Below, piece by piece: positions 56,697-64,000 of a stretch of 64,000 nucleotides of DNA (positions are counted from its first letter, which is position 1; every line of letters begins with the position of its first letter). This DNA comes from Candidatus Latescibacterota bacterium (GTDB lineage: Bacteria > Latescibacterota > UBA2968 > UBA8231): positions 1 to 64,000 of the forward strand of contig JAJEIO010000040.1 in assembly GCA_022827835.1 (NCBI GenBank), in the 5' to 3' direction. The notes under the pieces are model-generated. The model searched no databases. It worked only from the letters and a program-made list of their open reading frames with translations, and had not been told where the DNA came from. A program made the position numbers and the translations under genes.

Positions 56697-58847
56697 ATGA
56701 ATACTAGCTATGAGGCCCTTGAGCGCTACGGACTCGACTTGGTGGCGCAGGCGCGCGCTGGCCGACTCGACCCGGTTATTGGGCGCGACGAAGAGATCCG
56801 CCGCACCATCCGCATCCTCTCGCGCAAGACCAAGAACAACCCAGTGCTCATCGGCGAGCCAGGCGTGGGCAAGACCGCGATCGTCGAGGGTTTGGCGCAG
56901 CGCATCGTGCGCGGCGATGTGCCCGAGTGGATGCAGGAGCAGACGATCTTTGCGCTAGACATGGGGGCGCTGATGGCCGGGGCCAAGTACCGGGGCGAAT
57001 TTGAGGAGCGGCTCAAGGCCGTGCTCGACGAAATCCGCGCCAGCGAGGGGCGCATCTTGCTCTTCATCGACGAGTTGCACACCATCGTCGGCGCGGGCAA
57101 AACCGAGGGATCGACCGACGCGGGCAATATGCTCAAGCCCATGCTGGCCCGTGGCGAACTGCACTGCATCGGCGCGACCACGCTCGACGAACACCGTCGG
57201 CACATCGAGAAGGACGCCGCGCTGGAGCGGCGCTTCCAGCCGGTGCTGATAGACGCCCCCACGGTAGAGGATTCGATCTCGATCCTGCGGGGCTTGCGCG
57301 AGCGGTTCGAGGTCCACCACGGCGTGCGCATCCAAGACAATGCCTTGGTGGATGCAGCCGTGCTCTCCAACCGCTATATATCGGACCGCTTCTTGCCAGA
57401 CAAGGCCATCGACCTAATCGACGAGGCGTGCGCTACCATTCGCACGGAGATCGACTCGGTGCCGGCCGAGTTGGATCAAGTGGAGCGCCGGGTCATGCAG
57501 CTAGAGATTGAGGAAGCCGCCCTGAAAAAGGAGCAGGACAAAACCAGCGAGGAACGCCTCGAAAGCCTGCGCAAGGAGCTGGCCGATCTCAAGATGCAGG
57601 CCGGTGCTCTGCGCGCCCAATGGGAGGAGGAGCGAGCTTCCCTCGTGGACGAGTGCGCGTTGCGCGAGGAAATCGAGCAGGTCCGGCATCAAATCGAAGA
57701 AGCCGAGCGACAATACGACCTGAACCGCGCCGCTGAGCTAAAACACGGAAAATTACCGGAGCTAGAGCGACAGCTAGCAGCGGCGCAGCAAGCGACCGAG
57801 AGCGATGGCCCGAGGCTGCTGCGCGAGGAAGTCACCCAAGAGGAGGTGGCCGAGATTGTCGCGCGTTGGACCGGCATTCCGCTACAGAGACTGACCGAGG
57901 GCGAGCGCGAGAAGCTAGCGCGCCTCGACCAGACTTTACACCAGCGGGTCGTGGGCCAGGAAGAGGCCGTGAGATTGGTGGCCGACGCTGTGATGCGGGC
58001 GCGCGCTGGCATCAAAGACGAGCAAAAGCCGATCGGCTCCTTCGTGTTCTTAGGACCGACGGGCGTGGGCAAGACCGAGCTGGCCAAGGCTCTGGCGCAA
58101 GCTCTCTTCGACGCCGAGGAAAACATGGTGCGCCTAGACATGAGCGAGTACATGGAAAAGCACTCGGTGTCCAAGCTGTTGGGTGCTCCTCCTGGATACG
58201 TGGGCTACGAGGAGGGCGGCCAGCTAACCGAGGCCGTGCGCCGCAAGCCCTACTCGGTGGTGCTCTTCGACGAGATTGAGAAGGCCCACCCGGACGTTTT
58301 TAACGCACTGTTGCAGCTTTTGGACGACGGGCGGCTCACCGACGCGCAGGGCCGGGTGGTGGATTTTAAGAATGTCGTGGTGATTATGACTTCCAACATT
58401 GGCTCGCCGCACTTGGTCGAGGGCCTGACGCCGAAAGGGGAGATCGCCGAGTCCGTGCGCGAGCAGGTTATGGGCGAGTTGCGGGCGTACTTTCGCCCGG
58501 AGTTTCTCAATCGGATTGACGACGTGGTGCTCTTCAAGCCGCTGACCTTGGCGGAGATTGAGGAGATCGTCGAGCTGTTGATTGACGAGTTGCGCCAGCG
58601 GCTGGCTGCAAAGCGCATTGAGTTGGTGGTCGCTGCATCGGCGCGGCGGCACATTGCCCACGCAGGTTTCGACCCGGTCTATGGCGCTCGGCCGCTCAAG
58701 CGATTTTTGCAGCGCGAGCTCGAAACGCGGATCGCTCGCTTACTGGTGGCCGGCGACATGCCCGAGGGGTCGCAGGTTGAGGTGGTGCTCGAAGAAGGCC
58801 AATTGGCCGTGCGGCATCAGCCGCTGGAAGCGGGAACCGAGATTTAG
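56697..58847 (+). CDS. clpB: ClpB-type disaggregase lacking the N-terminal domain
   Basis: A 716-residue Hsp100 ATPase. It starts directly at the segment that in ClpB links the N-domain to NBD1 ([26 protein letters not shown]). NBD1 has Walker A GEPGVGKT (53-60) and [11 protein letters not shown]; the middle coiled coil is present (about 265-385); NBD2 has GPTGVGKTE (453-461), [27 protein letters not shown] and the C-terminal [15 protein letters not shown]. ClpP-docking loops are absent, so this is ClpB, not ClpA. The roughly 140-residue N-domain is missing and no remnant is found upstream, where an in-frame TGA lies nine bases before the ATG. AAAGGGA precedes the start. No CIRCE element is visible. 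Confidence 0.92.
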   Translation: MNTSYEALERYGLDLVAQARAGRLDPVIGRDEEIRRTIRILSRKTKNNPVLIGEPGVGKTAIVEGLAQRIVRGDVPEWMQEQTIFALDMGALMAGAKYRGEFEERLKAVLDEIRASEGRILLFIDELHTIVGAGKTEGSTDAGNMLKPMLARGELHCIGATTLDEHRRHIEKDAALERRFQPVLIDAPTVEDSISILRGLRERFEVHHGVRIQDNALVDAAVLSNRYISDRFLPDKAIDLIDEACATIRTEIDSVPAELDQVERRVMQLEIEEAALKKEQDKTSEERLESLRKELADLKMQAGALRAQWEEERASLVDECALREEIEQVRHQIEEAERQYDLNRAAELKHGKLPELERQLAAAQQATESDGPRLLREEVTQEEVAEIVARWTGIPLQRLTEGEREKLARLDQTLHQRVVGQEEAVRLVADAVMRARAGIKDEQKPIGSFVFLGPTGVGKTELAKALAQALFDAEENMVRLDMSEYMEKHSVSKLLGAPPGYVGYEEGGQLTEAVRRKPYSVVLFDEIEKAHPDVFNALLQLLDDGRLTDAQGRVVDFKNVVVIMTSNIGSPHLVEGLTPKGEIAESVREQVMGELRAYFRPEFLNRIDDVVLFKPLTLAEIEEIVELLIDELRQRLAAKRIELVVAASARRHIAHAGFDPVYGARPLKRFLQRELETRIARLLVAGDMPEGSQVEVVLEEGQLAVRHQPLEAGTEI

Positions 58848-58918
58848 CGATTGTCGTCTCTTTTTGTGGACATTGAGAAATATCCGTATTTTCACGCCCT
58901 TTTCAGAGAGGAAATACC

Positions 58919-60349
58919 ATGCGGAAGTTTTGCATTTCCCTGTTCATTTTAAGCCTTGCGGTGGCTGGCAGTGCCCAAGCTAGCGAGAACTTGCAGTTTC
59001 TGCGCCAGATGAGCGACGGCTTTGCCGAAGTAGTAGCTCAGGTCAAGCCCGGCGTTGTAAAAATCACCACGGAGGGTACTGTCAATGTCGAGGGGCGCTC
59101 TCCCTTGCGCGGCACCCCTTGGGGGGACTTCTTCGAATTGCCTGACCAGCCACGCGAACGCGATGGCCAAGGCGCGGGAGTAATCATCAACTTCAACGGC
59201 GATCAGTACATTATCACCAACAATCACGTGATTAGCCACGCCGACAATATCCGCGTCGAGATGACGGATTCGCGCTTCTTTGAAGCCGAGATCATCGGCC
59301 GCGATTCTCTGAGCGACATCGCCGTGCTTAAGGTCGATACCGAAGATTTGCCTACGGTCGCGCTGGGCGATTCGGACCAGCTCCGGGAAGGCGAATGGGT
59401 GATGGCCATAGGAAGCCCTTTGGCATTTTCCCATTCGGTTTCTACCGGCATCGTTAGTGGGCTAGGACGGAAACGCTTCTTTGGCGAGTACGGCTCTTTT
59501 ATCCAGACCGACGCGGCGATCAATCCGGGCAACAGTGGCGGGGCGCTGGTCAACCTGCACGGCGAGCTCGTGGGAATCAACACGGCCATCGTCAGCCGCA
59601 GCGGCGGCAATATAGGTCTTGGCTTTGCCATTCCGATCAACTTGGTCAAGGATGTGGTCGAGCAGTTGGTTGAGCACGGAGAGGTGCGCCGCGGCTTACT
59701 CGGCGTGCATATTGCCAACTTGGATCCGCTAGTGGCTGAGACTATGGGGCTGGACCGCAATCATGGCGTGGTGATCGATGAAGTGACTTCGGGGGGAGCA
59801 GCAGACAAAGCGGGTGTCAAGGTTGGCGATGTAGTACTTGCCATTGATGGCCAACCCATGCGCAACTCAACCGAACTGCGCGACCGGATTGGACGCACGG
59901 CACCGGGGACCGAAGTCGAGTTGCTGGTGTTGCGCGATGGCAAAGAGAAACGCATTAAAGTCGAGCTAGAGCTGCGGACTGAGGAAGCGCTGGCCTCTGG
60001 TCGCTCACGCGATGAGGCAGAAGCAGAACAAGAGGTGCTGGGCCTGAAGGTCCAGGAACTGACCGCTGAGCTAGCTCAGCGTCTAGGATACGAGGACGAG
60101 AACGGGGTTCTGATCGCACGAGTGAAACGGGGTAGTGAGGCGGCGCGAAGGGGTTTGAACCGAGGAATGCTCATTCAGGAGGTCGGCCGCAAACAGGAGG
60201 AAACTCAGGTGATCTACCGCAGACAGGTGGAAACTGTAGAAGACTTAGAGGATGCGTTGGCGGAGATTGAGCCGGGGGACGCGTTTATGATGCGGGTGCT
60301 GGGGCAACGAGGGACGCGACTGATAGGAATGCGGATGCCCGTAAATTGA
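58919..60349 (+). CDS. Periplasmic serine protease/chaperone, HtrA/DegP family
   Basis: A 476-residue exported protease with a signal peptide (about 1-21, GSAQASEN). The trypsin-like domain has the triad His103 (TNNHVIS), Asp133 (SDIAVLKVD) and Ser206 (NPGNSGGALVN). Two PDZ domains follow (about 255-345 and 370-470; GGAADKAGVKVGDVVLAIDG, and a second with GSEAARRGLNRGMLIQEVG). Such proteins degrade or refold misfolded envelope proteins. It sits 71 bases after clpB, so cytoplasmic and periplasmic quality control are adjacent. AGAGAGGAA precedes the ATG. Whether DegP, DegQ or DegS-like cannot be told, though two PDZ domains argue against DegS. Confidence 0.95.
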   Translation: MRKFCISLFILSLAVAGSAQASENLQFLRQMSDGFAEVVAQVKPGVVKITTEGTVNVEGRSPLRGTPWGDFFELPDQPRERDGQGAGVIINFNGDQYIITNNHVISHADNIRVEMTDSRFFEAEIIGRDSLSDIAVLKVDTEDLPTVALGDSDQLREGEWVMAIGSPLAFSHSVSTGIVSGLGRKRFFGEYGSFIQTDAAINPGNSGGALVNLHGELVGINTAIVSRSGGNIGLGFAIPINLVKDVVEQLVEHGEVRRGLLGVHIANLDPLVAETMGLDRNHGVVIDEVTSGGAADKAGVKVGDVVLAIDGQPMRNSTELRDRIGRTAPGTEVELLVLRDGKEKRIKVELELRTEEALASGRSRDEAEAEQEVLGLKVQELTAELAQRLGYEDENGVLIARVKRGSEAARRGLNRGMLIQEVGRKQEETQVIYRRQVETVEDLEDALAEIEPGDAFMMRVLGQRGTRLIGMRMPVN

Positions 60350-60351
60350 GT

Positions 60352-62451
60352 ATGCGTTCGCAAGCTATATGGCATCCGGCCGCTCTGGCCGTATATATCC
60401 GTCTCGAATTCTACATGAACAGCGCAGCAGCCAAAGGGTTGCTGCGCTGTGCTGCGAGTGGGCCGTACGAGGTGTACTTGAACGGCGAGCGAGTGGGCAG
60501 GGGATTGGGATCAGCGGTAGCCGAAGCGGCCATGTGGGAGCAGTTCGCGTTGGACGCTGCGCTGCGGGAGGGCGAAAATGTGCTGTTGGTCTTTGCCATC
60601 GGCTGCGGCGCAGCCGACTGGTTCCGCGCCGAGGGGAAAATTGAGCGCGGCGATGGTGCCGAGCAGATGCTGTACACTGGTGCGCCTTGGCAGGTGCAGT
60701 CGGCCGATGCCTGGGGCCCGGCTAGCTATGTGGCCGTGTTGGCACCGGCTGAGTGGACCAAAGGGCGATTTGCGGGGTGGCGGGAAGCCACGGTGGTAGC
60801 AGGAGCCGAGCCGAGGAATTGGTCGCCGTTGCCCGCGGTGGAAAGCATGGTGTGGGCGCGGGAGGTGGTGGTTTTTGGCGAGGTAGCTAGCGAGGGTGCG
60901 CTTGAATGGATCGCTTCCCCCGAGGCCATGCAGACTGCCAAATGCGTGCGGCGAGAAGCATTACTGACAGGTGGCAAAACCCACTCCTTGGTGCAGGCAA
61001 CAGACGAAGCTCGGGCCGCGTACTTGGTTTTGGACTTCGGGCGGTTGCTCTGCGGATTTCTCCATCTGCGGCTGCGGGGCAAGGCCGGCGCAGTGATTGA
61101 TCTAGGTTTTGCGCGAGCGTTGGGCACGGTGGAATCGCGCTTGCGCTACGTATGCCGCGACGGGTTGCAGGAGTGGACCGCGCCGCAATTGGCGACGTGT
61201 CGCTACTTAGTGGTGCGGGTCGGATCGTGTCCAGAAGACATGGAAATAGACAGTGTCGCGCTGGTGGAACGGCGCGTAGTTGTCGAGCCGCGCGGGCGCT
61301 TTACAACCGTGGGCGAAGACTGGGAGCGGCTGTGGCGGACTGGGGAGCAGACCTTGGCCGCTAACCGCCAAGAAGGATACGCCTTAGGTGAAGAACGGCT
61401 CAACTGGGATCGGCTCTACGTTTGGGCCATGAACGATTTGTATGTGACCGGCAGCGTAGATACGGCGCGCGCCGTGCTAGCCGGCAGCGAGACACCTATT
61501 GGCGGGGAACAGGCTTGTTTCCACGCGCTGTTCGTCGAACTGGCGCAGCGCTACGACGGCGAGCGATTGACTGCCGAGCGGCTAGCAAGCCTAGTGAACA
61601 GTTTGCAAACGGTCGAGGCTGAGGGTGCGTCGGTGACCGCTGCTGTCGCTTTGCAGGCCGGGGCTTGGCTGGCGGTGGCGGTCTTGTGCCGACGCACGGG
61701 AGACCGTCAACAAGCCGTCCAATGCGAGCGCGCTCATCACCGAGCGCGCAAAGCACTACAAGCCGCTTGGAGCGAAGAGGAAGGGCTTTTTGCCGATGCT
61801 GTCGGGGCTGATGACTGTAGCCGCTGGACGAATGCTTTGGTGCTCTACTTTGATTTAGCCAATCCTAGGCAGAAGGCACGGGTGGCGGAGCACCTATCTG
61901 GCGGCTCGGCGTCAGAAGGCGATTTATGGCAGGCGTTTTTTGTCGCCGGGGCGTTGTGGCAAGCGGGCGCAGATGCGGCGGCCTTGGCTTACGTACAGAG
62001 AAAATGGGGTCGCTTGCTGGCGCGTCCGGGTCGGACGTGGGGAGAGAAGGCAGGATCAGTGGCCGCGCAGCCTGGGCCGGAGAGTTTGCTGGCGGCGCAC
62101 GTGCTAGGGGTTGCGCCTAAAGCCGAGGGGATCTTGGAGATTCGGCCGCAGTTGTCCGGGCTCGAACGCGCCGAGGGCGTCGTGCCCACGCCACACGGCG
62201 ATGTCGAGATCGCTTGGGGGGCGTATGGCGGCGGCTTTTCCGCGCGTCTTTCCGTGCCGCACGACGGCGAGACGCACCTGTCCGTCCCCCGCTGCGACAA
62301 GCGCTTCCCCCAAATCGAAATCAACGGCGAGACGGTGTGGCGCAACGAGAAGGCCCACCCCAACTTCCACGTGCAGGAGCTAATCAGCCAAGAGGAGCGA
62401 GTGGTGATGGTGTTGCGGCGAGCCGGTCAGTACGAGGTCTCGGTAGCGTAG
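60352..62451 (+). CDS. Alpha-L-rhamnosidase-like (GH78-type) protein
   Basis: A protein of about 699 residues with the layout of GH78 rhamnosidases: an N-terminal beta-sandwich (PYEVYLNGERVGRG), a middle module with YLVLDFGRLLCGFLHLRLRGKAGAVIDLGFA, a six-hairpin alpha/alpha barrel (about 315-590) and a C-terminal sandwich with GILEIRPQLSGLERAEGVVPTPHGDVEIAW. The segment GEERLNWDRLYVW may correspond to the catalytic EERLGW region but lacks the preceding CPQ, so activity is uncertain. No signal peptide, so cytoplasmic. ATG 60352 is taken as start; TTG 60346, overlapping the protease stop, is an alternative. Confidence 0.7.
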   Translation: MRSQAIWHPAALAVYIRLEFYMNSAAAKGLLRCAASGPYEVYLNGERVGRGLGSAVAEAAMWEQFALDAALREGENVLLVFAIGCGAADWFRAEGKIERGDGAEQMLYTGAPWQVQSADAWGPASYVAVLAPAEWTKGRFAGWREATVVAGAEPRNWSPLPAVESMVWAREVVVFGEVASEGALEWIASPEAMQTAKCVRREALLTGGKTHSLVQATDEARAAYLVLDFGRLLCGFLHLRLRGKAGAVIDLGFARALGTVESRLRYVCRDGLQEWTAPQLATCRYLVVRVGSCPEDMEIDSVALVERRVVVEPRGRFTTVGEDWERLWRTGEQTLAANRQEGYALGEERLNWDRLYVWAMNDLYVTGSVDTARAVLAGSETPIGGEQACFHALFVELAQRYDGERLTAERLASLVNSLQTVEAEGASVTAAVALQAGAWLAVAVLCRRTGDRQQAVQCERAHHRARKALQAAWSEEEGLFADAVGADDCSRWTNALVLYFDLANPRQKARVAEHLSGGSASEGDLWQAFFVAGALWQAGADAAALAYVQRKWGRLLARPGRTWGEKAGSVAAQPGPESLLAAHVLGVAPKAEGILEIRPQLSGLERAEGVVPTPHGDVEIAWGAYGGGFSARLSVPHDGETHLSVPRCDKRFPQIEINGETVWRNEKAHPNFHVQELISQEERVVMVLRRAGQYEVSVA

Positions 62452-62549
62452 CGGCGATATAGCAATCCTGTATCACTCATAAGATAATCCGCAGATGGAC
62501 GCAGGATAGCCATAGATATTCACGAGATGAATCCAACTCATTCAGCTAT

Positions 62550-63200
62550 ATGACCGCAGCGTCTCTCTACCACGTCATCCACAAGTCGCCCGATGCGCCC
62601 CCCGAAGGTGCGCCGCTGCTTCTGCTTTTGCACGGCTATGGTGCCAATGAGGAGGACCTGCTGGGCTTGACACCACACTTGGATGCGCGGCTGATTTGCG
62701 TTAGTGCCCGCGCGCCTTATGCGCTCGATTTCGGCGGCTTTGCATGGTTTAATGTAGAGATCGTCGCGGAGGGAGTGCGCTTTGCTTTTGCCGAGGCCGA
62801 AGAACCCTTAGTGCAGGTCTTGTCCTTGGTGGATGCGTTGCGGCAAGAACACCGGCCAACTCGCATCTTCATCGCGGGATTCAGCCAAGGGGCGAGCATG
62901 GCGCTGGCAGCCGCGCTGAAGCGGCCTCGGGACTTTGCCGGGGTTATCGCATTGAGCGGGCTGTGCTGTCCGGAGATGTTGCCGGAGAATGCGGCGTCGG
63001 TGCGGGGCCTGAAGGTTTTTATGTCACACGGGCGCTTTGATCCGATCATCCCCATTGCCCAAGCCCGCGACTCCAGAGACTTGCTTGCTCCCCTCGGGCT
63101 GGACTTGCAGTACAAAGAATACGACATGCCCCACGCAATTGCCGAGCCGTGCTTAGAGGATTTGGACGCTTGGCTGCGGGCGCGTCTGGACATCCCCTAG
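62550..63200 (+). CDS. Phospholipase/carboxylesterase family alpha/beta hydrolase
   Basis: A 216-residue serine hydrolase with the fold and length of the YpfH/carboxylesterase family. The oxyanion-hole region is LLHGYGANEEDL (27-38), the nucleophile Ser112 lies in GFSQGAS, Asp164 in HGRFDPIIP and His195 in DMPHAI. Such enzymes hydrolyse short acyl esters or lysophospholipids; the natural substrate is not evident. The 98-base gap upstream holds no clear terminator, only a weak ATCCTG/CAGGAT pairing. It faces the minus-strand gene that starts seven bases beyond its stop. Confidence 0.88.
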   Translation: MTAASLYHVIHKSPDAPPEGAPLLLLLHGYGANEEDLLGLTPHLDARLICVSARAPYALDFGGFAWFNVEIVAEGVRFAFAEAEEPLVQVLSLVDALRQEHRPTRIFIAGFSQGASMALAAALKRPRDFAGVIALSGLCCPEMLPENAASVRGLKVFMSHGRFDPIIPIAQARDSRDLLAPLGLDLQYKEYDMPHAIAEPCLEDLDAWLRARLDIP

Positions 63201-63207
63201 AAAAGAT

Positions 63208-63996
63208 TCAGGAAAGTAGAGACTCAACCCGCCTTGGCGTGAGCCGGTGGCCGAAAAGCGGCTGCGAGCGGGTTTGGGTCGAGCGCTGCCAAGTGGCGAA
63301 TAGCCCTCCGTCTGCTTCGGTCAGCACGGACACGTAGCGCGAGCAACCCGTGCCCTCCGGCGAGACGAAAAGTGGCTGGAGGTGGCTGAGGCGGTGGAGG
63401 CGCGGAAATTGGCGATCGAAGCCATACGCCAAGCCGCCCAGTTCCTCGCAGGAGTAACCGCGTGGTCGAGTGACTCCCTTTTCATGCGCTTTGAGTGGGT
63501 GCATGGACTCGGCCCCGTCGTAGAAATAGAGCGAGAGCGAGGGCAAACAAGCGAACGCGCCCACCTTGGGCACGGGCAAGCGGCAGGTGACGCGCAAGGC
63601 AGCCACGTCCCAGGTCGGGCCACGGGGAAAGAAGTCGTGGTCGTGGCTCTCGCACGAGTCAGCCGCGAGCGCGGCACGGCCCGAAGTGCTCGCAGACCAA
63701 GTGTACGGATGGCTGCAATAAAGTAGCAGAGGCTGTCGGCCCATTCTGGCTGAGAGGTTGGGGTCTTTTAGGTGCAGATAGGCTGGATCGTCGCTCGTTA
63801 GCAGCGGGGCAATCGAATCCTGTGGGTCGAGTTGGTCGATGGAGGGGGCAGAGAAGGCGTCGATGCTCCAGACGCCAGTGCCCGGTTTCTGAAAAGCGGC
63901 GATGGGCCGTGGGTAGAAGCGAACTTTCTCAGTGGAGACCAGCACTTGGACTCGGCGCTTGTTGAGACGCAGAGCGCTGCCCTCGATGCTGAGCAC
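63208..63996 (-). CDS. C-terminal part of an unrecognised protein, truncated by the window edge
   Basis: A minus-strand open frame of at least 262 residues that reaches the right end of the window, so its start is probably outside; the GTG at 63996 may not be the true start. The sequence alternates beta-strand stretches (LRLNKRRVQVLVSTEKVRFY, WDVAALRVTCRLPVPKV, LSLYFYDGAESM) and ends with SRYVSVLTEADGGLFATWQRSTQ, loosely resembling a blade of a BNR/sialidase-type propeller. I do not recognise a family with confidence. It is convergent with the esterase gene. Confidence 0.55.
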   Translation of the reverse strand: MLSIEGSALRLNKRRVQVLVSTEKVRFYPRPIAAFQKPGTGVWSIDAFSAPSIDQLDPQDSIAPLLTSDDPAYLHLKDPNLSARMGRQPLLLYCSHPYTWSASTSGRAALAADSCESHDHDFFPRGPTWDVAALRVTCRLPVPKVGAFACLPSLSLYFYDGAESMHPLKAHEKGVTRPRGYSCEELGGLAYGFDRQFPRLHRLSHLQPLFVSPEGTGCSRYVSVLTEADGGLFATWQRSTQTRSQPLFGHRLTPRRVESLLS

Positions 63997-64000
63997 GGCC

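Noticed and set aside
62452..62549. Rho-independent terminator after the GH78-like gene
   Set aside because: ATCCTG/CAGGAT can pair but the loop is very long and there is no T tract.

Overview
The window looks like a GC-rich chromosome segment from a didermic, probably FCB-group bacterium. The lineage is an inference. It rests on a carboxypeptidase-regulatory-domain TonB receptor, a secreted protein with a type-IX-secretion-like C-terminus, PorV-like barrels, a bacterial geranylgeranylglyceryl-phosphate synthase and a GlmL/DUF6754 membrane gene cluster, a mix seen in uncultivated FCB lineages such as Latescibacterota. The 16S fragment should settle it. Almost all genes are on the + strand, tightly packed, with many GTG and TTG starts and short overlaps. 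I see no prophage, insertion sequence or CRISPR array.

Layout: 1-4320 is the 3' half of an rRNA operon (16S 3' part, tRNA-Ile, 23S, 5S, terminator). 4396-10740 holds an EF-G-like GTPase, YebC, the Holliday-junction set ruvC-ruvA-ruvB, tsaB and rimI. 10812-16850 holds an orphan MalK-type ATPase, holB, rsmA, a predicted outer-membrane barrel and ilvE. 16887-18722 is a peptide-type ABC binding protein. 18735-25899 is a compact eight-gene cluster around a GlmL-like ASKHA ATPase, otherwise made of small membrane or envelope proteins of unknown function; it is the best candidate here for an undescribed system. 25936-33642 is an outer-membrane/secretion trio (TonB receptor, large T9SS-like exported protein, PorV-like protein), closed by a strong terminator. 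33703-38313 holds a TPR lipoprotein, two YejB/YejE-like permeases and convergent lysA. 38406-40647 is a NodU/TobZ-type carbamoyltransferase with an SxtJ-like membrane partner.

40727-46847 is an information-processing stretch: tadA, two tRNA-Ser, tRNA-Ala, a large-type SRP RNA, dnaX, recR, pgsA, pgpA (apparently starting at CTG), recA and recX. 46828-53500 holds alaS, the GGGP synthase, HPr and enzyme I of the PTS, and metK. 53520-56541 is a lipoprotein/outer-membrane pair. 56697-60349 is protein quality control: a ClpB lacking its N-terminal domain and an HtrA/DegP protease. 60352-64000 holds a GH78-like protein, a carboxylesterase and the end of an unrecognised gene on the minus strand.

How they fit together: DnaX and HolB are clamp-loader subunits; RecA, RecX, RecR and RuvABC cover recombination; TsaB, RimI, TadA, RsmA and AlaS serve translation; PgsA and PgpA make phosphatidylglycerol while the GGGP synthase points to an additional ether-lipid branch. 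No stretch longer than 300 bases lacks a gene or RNA.
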